Below, one piece after another: positions 22,165 to 32,484 of a stretch of DNA of 47,234 bases. The translations under genes were made by a program, and so were the position numbers. The stretch is taken from assembly GCA_019648995.1 (NCBI GenBank), contig BLXT01006233.1, forward strand, positions 291,029-338,262, read 5' to 3'. The stretch is from Plakobranchus ocellatus. Its lineage: Eukaryota > Mollusca > Gastropoda > Plakobranchidae. The notes under the pieces were generated by a model. It worked only from the letters and a program-made list of their open reading frames with translations. It ran no database searches and was not told where the DNA came from. Position 1 is the first letter of the stretch; each line of letters starts with the position of its first letter.

Positions 22165-22612
22165 AGCTCTCTCTCTCTCTCTTTTTCTCTTTCATCTCTC
22201 TTCCTTTCCTCTATCATCTCATATATCTCTCTCTTTCTTTCCTCTATCATCTCATATCTCTCTCTTTCTTCCCCCTCTTTCTTTTTCTCTCTCAACTCAT
22301 CTCTCTCTCTCTCTCTCTCTCTTTCCTCTCTCATCTTATATCTTTCTCTTTCTCTCTCATCTCACTCTCTCTTTTCTCTCTCATCTCATATCCTTATCTT
22401 TCTCTCTCATCTCATATCTCTCTTTTTTTCACCTCTCACTCTTTCTGCCTCTCCTCTCATCTCTCTATTTTCTCTCTCATCTCATATCTTTCTCTTTCTC
22501 TCTCATCTCATATCCCTCTTTTCTCTCACCTCTCTCTCTTTCTGCCTCCCCCCNNNNNNNNNNNNNNNNNNNNNNNNNNNNNNCCCACTCTCTCTCTCTC
22601 TCTATCTGTTCG
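22107..22612 (+). repeat. (CT)n tract and CTCTCATCTCATATC minisatellite with gap
   Basis: Pure CT at 22,107-22,190 gives way to imperfect units built on TCTCTCATCTCATATC with CTTT spacers. A 30-base undetermined stretch (22,554-22,583) sits between a poly-C run and CT sequence. The long open frame through it is a Ser/Leu artefact. Confidence 0.9.
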
Positions 22613-22819
22613 ATTCTACATCTGTATCCGTCTCTCTTTTCTCTATCTCTACGTCCTCGTCTTTGGTAGCAGCTGTGTTATTGCCGAGGATCACGACATA
22701 GAGAAGATTTTTAAAAATCTTATACTCGTAAGAAACACAATACGACTTTCATTATTGCACTCGTTCGGCAGAGAAAAGAAAAGGGTTGGTTTTTTTATCC
22801 CTGCAATCTGCAACCTGTG

Positions 22820-22920
22820 GGAAAGCGATGGCACAACCGGCACAGCGCTTGCAGACCTTGTGAAATCAGACGGGCTCAATTCCCTGCCCGGGGCAAACGA
22901 AGTTTATTGCATCTGTTTCT
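22820..22920 (+). repeat. tRNA-derived SINE head
   Basis: GCGATGGCACAACCGGCACAGCGC resembles a tRNA A-box region, and GGGCTCAATTCCCTGCCCGG a B-box region, followed by GGGGCAAACGAAGTTTATTGC. The layout matches the head at 1,520 and 29,795. Confidence 0.55.
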
Positions 22921-22924
22921 TGCG

Positions 22925-23445
22925 AGTCTACCCGGCAATATTTAGTTTCTTAGCTTAGGGCCACATTGGAGGCAGCAGTTCACGTGTCTAACAATACATG
23001 TTTTGAAATACTCTCTTTCTTTGGTACAAGCGCACACCAAGTCGGCTACTTGGAGCGTCGGAGCTATCCTTTGTGTTTTACAGCCTGGTCTTACGTCAGT
23101 GGCTCAGTTGGATAAGGGAAAGGGGGTGCCATTACTTGACCACGCATAATTCTACTGACCGTTGCCGCGCGAATCACGAGGCCAGTCTTGTTACGCAAAC
23201 AGGCTAACTTGTCAATGGGTAGCGCACAGTAATTGCCGCCTCCAGTGCGGGCCTACGCTAACTCTATTGAGACGCCACGAAAGCAACAGGCGGTATGTAA
23301 AGCTATGACATATCCCAAGAAAAGTCAGAATCTTTCTCCTTCTGCTTGTCTTCTTTCCTACCTTTATTCCGAGTATGGAATTTACTTCATTTTTTTTTAA
23401 TATAAGCTCTCCATTCTACGCTTAGCAGATAAGATTGCGAATTAA
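22925..23445. other. SINE-like, otherwise gene-free stretch
   Basis: At 23,100-23,190 GTGGCTCAGTTGGATAAGG looks like a tRNA A box and GCGCGAATCACGAGGCC like a worn B box, so another degraded SINE is possible. No exon is recognised. The GC content is higher than in most of the window. Confidence 0.4.
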
Positions 23446-23449
23446 AAGT

Positions 23450-23735
23450 ATAGTGGGTCCCATGTTTAGCACAAGCATGGGGGAACCAGGAGAAGGGTCC
23501 TGATTGTTTTTGGCATACGGCTTTATGCGGTAGTTTGCCATTGCTTTCCTCGCCGCTTTTACTTTTGCTGGATCTTAAGAGACCTCGCTACCCATTTAGT
23601 GCTGGGTGGACACAGGGGAGCAATGAAAAATTGACTTGGTCCGGTCCGGACTGGGATGCGAACTTTATTACTAATGTATGGGTACTAATGTATGGGTGAG
23701 CGGGGACTCAACTCAGTTGGCTACCAAGTCTTTTT
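23450..23735 (-). repeat. Long-bodied tRNA-derived SINE, reverse orientation
   Basis: Reverse strand: TAGCCAACTGAGTTGAG (A-box-like), TTCGCATCCCAGTCCGG (B-box-like), then CACCCAGCACTAAATGGGTAGC, GCGGCGAGGAAAGCAATGGC and TCTCCTGGTTCCCCC. The body from ACTAAATGGGTAGC onward matches 19,150-19,290 and 29,885-30,010. A short direct repeat (TACTAATGTATGGG twice, 23,671-23,698) lies in the linker. Confidence 0.7.
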
Positions 23736-24307
23736 TCCTTTTTTTTCAAATTTCCGTAGCAATTTCAACACAATAAAGATACTTACTTTGTCCATTGTAT
23801 TCTTCTCAACTTCATCCTTTGTGTACGCAAGCATCGTAGTCCTAAGTCAAAATTTTGTAAGTCGTATAGAAATATTCAATAAAAAAGAAATCACTTTAGA
23901 GACACAATCGATTGTCGACAGTTTTGAGAGAAAAAAGACAAGAATATCCACGGTTCATTTTATTCCAAAATTTTATAAGATTTTAGTGACACACAACCAA
24001 GCTTCTCAAAATTCCTTGCAAATATAATGCAAACACATTTCTTAACCTGTTTATCACGAGCACCATGTTGTTATATACGGGTTAATGTACTCTTTTCCCC
24101 TTATTTTGTATGTTTAAGTATTTCTCATCAGAACATCAGACGACTAGAGCATCCGCATCTTTTGAATCAGTTACATTTTGTTGACTTAAATTTATTGCGT
24201 ACGAAACAGCAGAATACATTCTATAATCTGTTGGCATTTTAAAAAATTGAAGACTTGTGATGTCCTGAACAAGCCTCTGTATAAGCCGCTTTATTTCTAA
24301 ATTTTAT

Positions 24308-24460
24308 TGCTCAGCGGGGCATTAGTAGCACAGTAGATATCGAATCCGTCCTGAAATTTGCAGGAATCCTTCTTCGAAGTTTCGAGCCCCGCCACCTGCG
24401 CCCTGGCCTGAAGGAGAGCCTGAAAACCTGACTTAACCTTCTTTGGACTGGCTATATGCA
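24308..24460 (+). repeat. tRNA-derived SINE within copy C
   Basis: GGGGCATTAGTAGCACAGTAG (A box), ATTTGCAGGAATCC, GTTTCGAGCCCCGCC (B box), TGGCCTGAAGGAGAGCCTGAAAA and TTTGGACTGGCTATATGC. Same position in the unit as the copies at 20,027 and 30,835. Confidence 0.85.
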
Positions 24461-25084
24461 AAAATAAAAAAAAATCTTGCGCAGTAGCGTTTCCAACATC
24501 ATCAATACTTTTGTGTACTTTGAATTTCATGTCACGTAAAACTCCTGAACCACAGAACAGAACGATTTTAAATTTTGTATGAAAGATTAGCTTTGGTGGA
24601 AGGGTGCACGGATTATGCCTATAATTCCAAATTCTATTTCCTTCTAATTTATTATTTTTAATTGTTTCCTGAAAATATTACTATAAGTCAGAATCTTACG
24701 ATCAGCCATGTTGATAACTTTCAAATGTATAGGCCTAAATTTCCGGTTTATAATTGTTTACGCTGAGGCCACAGGGATACACTAACCAATGGCTTTTATT
24801 CAGAATTGCATTGGGAGTGAAAGTCTAGATTCTAATTTAGATATCTAAATCAAGGCGTTATTGTCTAAATCTGGATAGGCCTGATTAGCTTAAGATCCAC
24901 GAAAATATAGACCTTAATTAGCAGGAATGCATTACTTAAGTCGTCAAGGGTTTTACGAAAAAATAACATTCAAAGAGCCCAAATATATAAATTATAGCTA
25001 GGGAAATACCTCAGCATCTTATTTTATTTTACACTGCGAACATGTTTTTCAGGTTTAGATTCTAAGATTCCCTAAAATCTCAAT

Positions 25085-25155
25085 GTTTAAAGCGGCATGT
25101 CATATCGACATTTGGATTATTTGTACTATAAATACTCTCCTGCTCTCTCTCTCTC

Positions 25156-25248
<93 letters not shown>

Positions 25249-25330
25249 TTCTTTCCTTTGAATCAGGGTATTGTGGTTCCACTCAACCGTTGGGAGAACG
25301 CGTTATACAGTCGCTAATTCATAATCATCC
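25085..25330 (+). repeat. (CT)n-centred interspersed repeat
   Basis: ATGTTTAAAGCGGCATGTCAT...ATTTGTACTATAAATACTCT left arm, CT core (25,142-25,256), GAATCAGGG...GAGAACGCGTTATACAG right arm. Same element as in the FREP intron (reverse) and at 31,590-31,920. Confidence 0.75.
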
Positions 25331-25411
25331 CTTTAGATCCACTGAGGAACATCCATATTGTGATCTTTCTTACTGAAATACCCAGAATTATTTCTCTTTT
25401 TGATCCCTAAG

Positions 25412-25519
25412 AAAATGCCGTCCAGAAAAGATTAGCGTTCTTTTATTGGTGGTTCCTATCTTTTGTTTGCCGCAGTTGTTGCCGGAGTATCAGTTGGCAC
25501 TGATGTACGCACATGATAA
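25412..25519 (+). pseudogene. Broken second peptide exon (copy C)
   Basis: Aligned with the exon at 32,007-32,105. An AG remains at the acceptor position, and the AGAAAAG stretch that encodes Lys-Arg in copy B is kept, but the frame from the acceptor meets TAG within seven codons. The last part (GTTGCCGGAGTATCA..., ending ACATGA) still reads in the same relative frame as copy B. The middle has about ten extra bases, and the final Gly codon is lost. Confidence 0.55.
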
Positions 25520-25930
25520 CTTTATAAACTTTTAACGATTACTATATTTTGTATTTTGCTCAGAATTGCATAGAGAAAATATTCTGTGAAATTAATTTCT
25601 ATAAAACTCGATTCAATTCAAATACATGTTTCTGTTCCGATAAAGGTAGAGGTTAGAAAAAATAATTTGAATTCATTGGGCGTTAATTTAGCATAGAAGC
25701 GAAAATATCCTACATGGCGAAGAAAATAAATATGCTAAATTGAGACTGCTAGTACACGATAATTTGTCTTCTTTTTTTATTTGTTCGTTCGTTTGTTTGT
25801 TCATCGCCTGTAAGCTTAGAGGAGAGAGACATTGTTTTATTTATTTGTCGACATAACTTGTAAGAAATCTGGAAAAGGATGGGTCTTTATCTATCTTTTT
25901 CTGTGTTCGACTGTCCGTTTGTCTTGACTT

Positions 25931-26332
25931 TTTTGTTTTGATAAGAGAAGTCGTACCTCAATCGTCAATGCCTATAAGGAATGAAATAAAAAGGAAATTA
26001 TCAATACTAGCTTAGCAATAATATGAGTAATGTAAATGCAGAAGCAGTTTCAGTTTTGTCATTAATAGTTACTATTATCATGATTGTTATCACCAGTAGC
26101 AGCGGCAAAAGCAGCAGCAGCAGCTGTAGTAATGGGAGTAGGATAGAAGGAGTAGGAGGACTATTCTCGTTTAGGTCATTATTGGCACTACGGTATTCCG
26201 GTGATGCTAAAATTCAGAATCCCAACGAACTTTAATCTTTTGCTTGAATGCACAGACAGAAAACTTTGCTTTGTAAGTTCTCTGTTTTTACCAAGTGATA
26301 ATTTGCTTTTCTGGTCTTTATTTTTTACTCGA

Positions 26333-26368
<36 letters not shown>

Positions 26369-27480
26369 AAAGTGTTAAATTAGAGGGAGTTTACGATTAA
26401 ATAGAAAAATCAGTAGGAATAACATTATTTGAAAAAGAAATAAAAAAAATAATGAGCAGAAACAGCTTCACAAGCAACATTGAATCTAGCATCCAAAGTG
26501 TGCAAGGACTTATGTGAGAAATCATTGTAAAGTAACAGACGACATTTCAGGTTGCAGGGTGCGGCGACAAGGCCAGAGAGATATATGGCCGCACAAAGAA
26601 ATTCTAGGGTACAGGAACAACAGGGATAAAAGATGGAACAGTCCTGAAAATCTCAGTAGTACTTAGGAGTTTAGGGTATAAGAGGCGATTGTGGGAGTTC
26701 CATCAGTCAATTTTGCAAAGTATCATCTTTCCTTGTGTGAGTAAGATAGCATGCTTAATATCATCTATAATATAAGTTTAAGTTGGTGGTTGTTTTCTTT
26801 TACAATATCATCTACAAAAAGGACAGTTTATATTTACAACCGCATATAATGAAAAATTAGTCCTTTTCCAGATATACAATCAAATGCCGGAGGCGGGCAG
26901 GAGGACAAAGAAGAGGATTCGAATGAAAGGAGGTGGAGGGTTAGTAACAAAAGGGATGAGGAGGAGGACGAGGAGGAGAGGAGGAGGAGGAGAAGTGGAG
27001 AAGGAGGAGGAGGAGAAGAAGGTTTTTCCAGTTTTTTTTTCCCCTCTGCATTTCAAAAAGTCACGAAACGTTCTGATATGAAGCTTTTGAAATTACAATA
27101 AGATACAAGACGCAATAAGACGCAATTACAAGGTTTCTGCAGCCGGATAGCTCTATCTTATCAACCAATATACATATTTTACCGACAATTTACACGTTAC
27201 CATTGATTTCTGTTGATTTTACTTGTTTTTAATAGATGTAATTAATTACGTCAATAGTGTTTCATAGTTTTAACAAAATATTGGCTTCACCAATACATCG
27301 ATAAAATGAGAAGACTTTAAGAAGAGCATATCATAACTAGGAAATTTATCGTTTGTAAAGAAAAATATAAACATTAATATGCTAAATAACGTGTAAATGT
27401 ATATGTAATATTTATATAATTTAAATAATATTATTTAGACTAATTTTAATATTCCACTAAAGTCCACTAAAGGGGCGTTC
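25931..27480. other. Gene-free stretch with purine tracts
   Basis: Contains a (GCA)n scrap near 26,100-26,130, a T-run at 26,338-26,363, and a GGA/GAAG purine-rich minisatellite at 26,900-27,020. No exon or known element is recognised. Open frames over the purine tract are Arg/Glu artefacts. Confidence 0.6.
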
Positions 27481-27484
27481 AGGC

Positions 27485-28255
27485 CTCCGTCAGTAATAAG
27501 GTAAAGTAAAAAGGAAAACAAAATGAATTTTTTTTTTTAATTAACACATAAGTAGAATTACATCTTCAGAAAGCTTATCAGAAACATCAAAATAAAATGC
27601 AATGCAATGAAAGAAGAATGGAGTAATCAACAATGTCAAGAAATAGAGCAAAAGAAAATTCATGCATGCTTAAATTAAGGACATCAGTAATACGAAAATC
27701 AAATGCAGTAGCCCTGGATGCATCAAATAAAAAGATGGAACAATGTTTAAGGAAAAGAAGGAAAAAACTAAACAGATGGTCAGAATGTATTGAAGATTTT
27801 TTTTAAAAAAGATGATAGATAAAAAGAAAATAAAATAAAGACAAACATAGAAGGCCCAACTATCTCTAAAGAAGAGGTAGAAGCAGCAATAAAGAAAATG
27901 AAAAATGAAAAAGCCACAGGACAAGATAATGTACCAATAGAAATAATTAAAGCAATAGATAATTTAGGAACAGATATGACAACAAAACTTCTTAATGCAA
28001 TATACAATAATGACACAACTCCTGAAGATCTTTGTAAATCGTTTTTATAGTACTGCCTAAAACACCAGGAGCAATAGAATGTGAGCTTCATATAACAACC
28101 AGTTTAATGAGCCATTTTACAAAAATCCTGTTACGCGTTTTGATGCATAGACCCAAAGTCCGGCAATATCTCCGTCAGTAGTGAAGAAAAGTAAAACAAA
28201 TTGTTTTCCTAGACAAATACATAAGGACAATTACATCTTCTGCTGCTTGACAAAA
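27485..28255. repeat. Direct repeats flanking the RT fragment
   Basis: CTCCGTCAGTAATAAGG...AAATGAATTTT...ATTACATCTTC (27,492-27,570) recurs diverged as CTCCGTCAGTAGTGAAG...AATTGTTTTCC...ATTACATCTTCTGC (28,170-28,245), both on the plus strand, one on each side of the RT relic. Confidence 0.55.
27590..28150 (+). pseudogene. Non-LTR retrotransposon RT fragment
   Basis: The plus strand spells, with frameshifts, the start of a LINE reverse transcriptase. It has an RWSECIEDFF motif (about 27,764-27,800), then GPTISKEEVEAAIKKMKNEK and ATGQDNVPIEIIKAI (27,853-27,960). YNNDTTPEDLCKS and a VLPKTPGAIEC segment follow in a shifted frame, then SLMSHFTKILLRVL. The order matches the fingers and palm start of non-LTR RTs, possibly RTE-like. 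No catalytic YxDD region, endonuclease or tail is present, so it is a dead internal fragment. Confidence 0.7.
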
Positions 28256-28259
28256 AGAA

Positions 28260-29790
28260 TAAATGGATTCTAAGCTTGAAACATATCTGCTTTTTTTGTT
28301 TTCTAGAATCAAAATTCTGCTTCAAAATATTAAATCTTATAATTCCCTAGATTATTTTTTTTTCTTTTTCATCCAAATTTCATAAGGATAATTGCTGTTT
28401 AATGGGGCATTCGTGATTGATCATAATTTTGTAGAAGAATAGAGTTATCTGAAAAAGCAAGATACTTCAAATCATAGTCACGTAAAGTGGATTAAAAAAA
28501 ATAATCTAGACAAGAAAAATTTTTTTAAAAATATGTTCTCTCAGGCCAGCTACAGACATTTTTTGCCATTTTATTTTCTTTTTGCGCAGTTGCCAGACTT
28601 CCCAAAAAATCGTGGTTTTATGTAAGCTTTTATTTCATCGTCATGGAATCAAAGTAAATTGATCCAGATTTGACTAAAATGAAAAAGAATTTCCACAACT
28701 TAAAAGATAAGACTTATTTCTATAGTTACATTTCTATCTTATCAACAGTTAGGCGATGGCAAAAGAATATAAAGCTAGCGACGGTAGTAATTCTCTGTCT
28801 CTAAAAAGCCTGTCAACCTTTTCGCATTTTTGGCAATTTTGAAGGTAAGAATGTTAGTAACTCACAAAATAGCAAACTTTAAGTAAGGTCTCTGATAGAA
28901 AAGTATGTATCAAAGACTAGGAATATTTAGTGTCCAATCTTCTCCCGTTTCAAAAGAATTCTGAAGCGAGAAAAGAAAATAGGAAACGAGATAAGAATTA
29001 TTAGATTAATATTCTTCTCTTGGAAGTCATATGTAAGTTAGTTTCAACTGTTTCGAAATAACTCTATACCTAAAAAAGCTTTTTTAGAAAAAAAAAAAAC
29101 CAACAGGGATTTTTTCAATATATGCTATTGATTATATAATCACTCATTTAAGATACATACACTGCTATTTTTATGTCGATATATTATGTTTTTTTTTTCT
29201 TTTCAAAAAGAAAAGGGAAAGATAATCACTTAAAGTAACTATGTGAGAATAAAAATAGGACGAAAAAAAATCACTAATTGCGATTTTTTACATTCTACAA
29301 GAGTTCCAGCCAAATATTTTCTATACGTATTTTTGCTATTACTGTGACGTTTAGTTGAATTTCAAATAGTACTGAAGCCAATGTAGAAGCTTGTCTTAGA
29401 GTCAAGGTGCAATGAATATATCAATAAAATTCTTCTTTATTATATACAGATGGATGATTGCTTTTCTTACTATCTGCATTAAGCCTTATCAAATCTCGAC
29501 CAATTTTTTAGCAATGTCAACGACATTTTCTTATGGATCAAAATTAAAAAATGAAATTATTTTCAGTAATATAATATTCATAAGATTTTCAGGACAAAAC
29601 AAATAAAGCCTCAATAAAATTCAAGGATATCTTAATTAAAGTGAATTTATAAGTCAGGTCTCAAAAGTGTGCGAGGATGCTGACTAAACTAGAGGTTGTG
29701 ACATTTCGGATATGTGATATACAAATTGACGTAGAAAAAAAATATGTATTTTGCTAAGATTAAAATAGCTGGTATGTAATAATTTTAAAA
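28260..29790. other. Gene-free AT-rich stretch
   Basis: No exon, RNA gene or recognisable repeat. The 64-codon open frame at 29,412 is AT-driven and hydrophobic, without supporting splice or homology cues. Confidence 0.55.
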
Positions 29791-29794
29791 TGTG

Positions 29795-30030
29795 GTGATG
29801 ACTTATTGGAAAAGCACTTTGCTACTACGTGAGAGATCAGGGGTTTAAATCACAGTACTGGTCAAGAAAAAAAATTTTATTGCCTCAGCCGACACTAAAT
29901 GGGTAGCTAGGAAATAAAGGCGTCGAGGAAAGTTGAGCCAATTTACTACCTGAGAATGCCATGTATGGCAAGAGAAATAAGGACCCTACTCCTGGTTCTC
30001 CGATGCTTGGATCAGGCATGAGACTCATTT
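29795..30030 (+). repeat. Long-bodied tRNA-derived SINE
   Basis: Head with TGGTGATGACTTATTGG and a worn B box (GGGGTTTAAATC), GTCAAG linker with A-run, then the body GACACTAAATGGGTAGC...GGCGTCGAGGAAAG...GAATGCCATGTATGGCAAG...CTCCTGGTTCTCC. The body is shared with 19,145-19,290 and, reversed, with 23,450-23,620. Confidence 0.7.
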
Positions 30031-30221
30031 TTCTATGACAAAAAAACATCTAGGATCCCATTATTTACTGTGAAATAAAGATCACTGCTACGGAGAATTA
30101 AATTCGTTGAGATTGCAGTTATTTCGGTCGTTACTCGAACATTCTTTTCTGAAGCTATTTTAGCAAACATAATAATGAACATGCTTGATTTTTGACAGAT
30201 CTGTTAAAACTGAACGACAGG

Positions 30222-30417
30222 ATGGACAAAATGCAAACTTTTCTCCTTGTGCTTTGTCTGGTTTCCCTTGTGTCCACATCAATGGCGATGCCAGTTGAAG
30301 AGGAGGAGGCAAACTTTCGCTTTTCACCTTAGTCTTGTTTAGAGTTTTATATTTTTAAAAAGTTGAGAAATTTCAAAACTGAACAACTTAATTTTATGAT
30401 TCCTTACCAAAATAATA

Positions 30418-30512
<95 letters not shown>

Positions 30513-31638
30513 AAATGTATTCGCATTTAAATTCTGTGTAGATTAAAATACGCATCACAAAAAAAGCATAGCAGATTTCAGTTTCTACTGAATGACACAC
30601 GTGAGGCAATGCGAACTATGAATGTTTATTTATTTATTATGTATGTTTAATTAATCCTCATCAGACCATCGAGGACTAGAGCATCCGCATCTTTTGAATC
30701 AGTTATATTTTCTTGAGTTTTTTATTTGTGCTCCAAACAGCAGATTATATTTTATCATTTGTTTGCATAAAAAATGAAGATTTGTGATGTCTTGAACGAG
30801 ATTAAATATGGGCCACTTAATTTGTAACTTTTATTGCCCAACGGGACGTCGGTAACACATTAGATGGCGGATCCGTGCTGAAATCTGCAGAAACGTTTCT
30901 GTCAAGGGTTCGAACCCCGCCACCGGCGCCTTGGCTTGACTGAGAGCCTGAAAGGCTGAGATCACCTTGTTTGGACTGGCTATATGGGAAAACGAAAAAC
31001 CTTGCACCGCAGTTTCTCACGTCATCTATACTATAAAAATATATATTTATGTACTTTGAATTTATATCACGTAAAACTCCTTAACCACAGAACAGAATGC
31101 CTTTAAATTCTGTATGGAAGATTAACTGTGGCGCAGGGGTGTACTGGTTATGCCTAGAATTTCAAATTCTATCTACTTCTCCTTTATTGTTTTTATATTG
31201 TTTCCTGAAAAGATAAATATCAGAATTTTACGATTAACCAACTTTCAATATATAGGCCTAAATTTCCAGTTTATAATATTGTTTATCTTGTGGCCATAGA
31301 GGTACACTAATCAATGGCTTTCATTCAGGGCTGCATTGGGAGCGAAAGTCTACATTCTAGCTTAGATATCTAAATCAAAGCGTTATTGTTTAGATCTAGC
31401 CAGGCATGACTAGGCCTACAGATCTAGATTCAAGACACCTTATAACTTAGGATCCACGAGAATATAGACCTAAATTAGTAGGAATAGATTACTTAAATCG
31501 TCAGGAGTTTTACGACAAATAACATTCAAAGTACACAAGTGTATAAAGTATAGCTAAGGAAACACATCGGCATCTCATTTTCAATCTAAATGTTTAAAGC
31601 GGCATCTCATGTCGACATTTGAATTATTTGTGCTATAA

Positions 31639-31687
<49 letters not shown>

Positions 31688-31730
31688 CTCTCTCTTTCTC
31701 TCTCTTTCTGTCTATCTATCTATCTATCTG

Positions 31731-31797
<67 letters not shown>

Positions 31798-31805
31798 CTA
31801 TCTCT

Positions 31806-31847
<42 letters not shown>

Positions 31848-32105
31848 GTTTATTTGAATCATAGTCTTGCGGTGCCACTCAACTGTTGGTAGAACGCGTT
31901 ATACAGCAACTAGTTTGTAATAATCCTTTTAAATTCACTGAGGAACATTTCTATTGTGATCTTTCCTATCTGAAATATTCAGAATTATTCATCTTTTTAT
32001 CCTCAGGAGAATGCAATGCAGAAAAGAATCGTTGGCATTACTATTGCTGTGGTCGGCATATTTGCTTCCGGAGCAGCCTTGACCGCTATGAACATCGCAG
32101 GATAA
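30222..32105 (+). CDS. Predicted small secreted peptide precursor (two exons)
   Basis: No family is recognised. Exon 1 starts at ATG 30,222: about 22 residues of a classic signal peptide (Leu/Val core, likely cleavage after SMA), then Met-Pro-Val and a Glu run. The same frame would stop at 30,330-30,332 if unspliced. Exon 2 starts after a strong acceptor (TTTTTATCCTCAG, ending 32,006). It opens in phase 0 with a short pro-segment ending Gln-Lys-Arg, then 25 uncharged, hydrophobic, Gly/Ala/Ile-rich residues ending in Gly and TAA (32,103-32,105). Lys-Arg is a prohormone-type cleavage site and a terminal Gly suggests amidation. The best donor keeping phase 0 is GAG|GCAAAC at 30,309, a GC-AG intron, giving about 61 residues. 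A weaker GT donor lies at 30,294. AATAAA follows at 32,272. Plausible roles are neuropeptide-like or membrane-active peptide. The joining of the exons is inference. Confidence 0.5.
30418..30511 (+). repeat. (TA)n then (GA)n microsatellite
   Basis: Present in copy B only, inside the proposed intron of the peptide gene. The corresponding site in copy A lacks it. Confidence 0.95.
30835..30990 (+). repeat. tRNA-derived SINE within copy B
   Basis: ACGGGACGTCGGTAACACATTAG (A box), AAATCTGCAGAAACG, GGTTCGAACCCCGCC (perfect B box), TTGGCTTGACTGAGAGCCTGAAAGGCTGAGATCACC pattern and TTTGGACTGGCTATATGGG tail. Confidence 0.88.
31590..31920 (+). repeat. (CT)n-centred repeat with (CTAT)n insert
   Basis: Arms as in the copies at 10,500 (reverse) and 25,085. 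The core here is (CT)n, a long (CTAT)n, and (CT)n again, about 31,640-31,846. The Ser/Leu/Tyr open frame across it is an artefact. Confidence 0.85.
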
Positions 32106-32271
32106 CTATATCAACTCTTAAGGATTGCTTACTTTTTTTTTGTCCAGAATTGCATATAGAAAGTGTTCTGTAAAATTAATTTCTATAAAACTCGATTCAA
32201 TTCAAAAATACTATGTTACTTTTGGGCATTAAATTGGCATAAATTTTAAAAATACCCTTTATGGCTTTGGT

Positions 32272-32277
32272 AATAAA
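32272..32277 (+). terminator. Poly(A) signal after peptide exon 2
   Basis: AATAAA lies 167 nt after the exon-2 stop, and the motif is kept at the matching place in copy C (AAAATAAATATGCTAAATTG, near 25,725). Confidence 0.4.
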
Positions 32278-32484
32278 TATGCTGAATTGAGGCTGCTAGT
32301 GCACGATTAATTTTCTTCTCATGTTATTTGTTTGCTCGTTTGTTTGTTAATCGCCTCCAAGCTTGGGAGAGAGAGATTTTTTTTTATAGATTTGTAGACA
32401 TAACTTGTAAGAAATCTGGACCAGGATGAGTCTCTGTTTATCTATGTCTTTGTCCGACTGTTTTTCTGTCTGTTTTTTTTTTCT

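Larger units (their letters stand above)
24105..25930 (+). repeat. Duplicated segment, copy C (3' part of unit)
   Basis: Collinear with 30,640-32,480 of copy B: TGTATGTTTAA start, SINE (24,308-24,460), ACTCCTGAACCACAGAAC tract, GATATCTAAATCAA tract, CT core with flanking arms, the region of the second peptide exon, and an AATAAATATGCTAAATTGAG tract. It starts downstream of where the first exon would be. It overlaps copy A by about 740 bp of shared unit, so A and C are separate copies, not one copy split by an insertion. Confidence 0.85.
29880..32480 (+). repeat. Duplicated segment, copy B (complete unit)
   Basis: This is the only copy carrying both the signal-peptide exon and the second peptide exon. 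It matches copy A over its left half and copy C over its right half. Extra microsatellites, (TA)n(GA)n at 30,418 and (CTAT)n at 31,710, were gained in this copy. Confidence 0.85.

Noticed and set aside
22031-22669. 212-codon open frame rich in Ser and Leu
   Set aside because: It is a translation of the CT minisatellite and crosses an assembly gap.
19145-25930. Idea that copies A and C are one unit split by a large insertion
   Set aside because: A and C overlap by about 740 bp of the same unit, including a SINE, so they are two separate copies.
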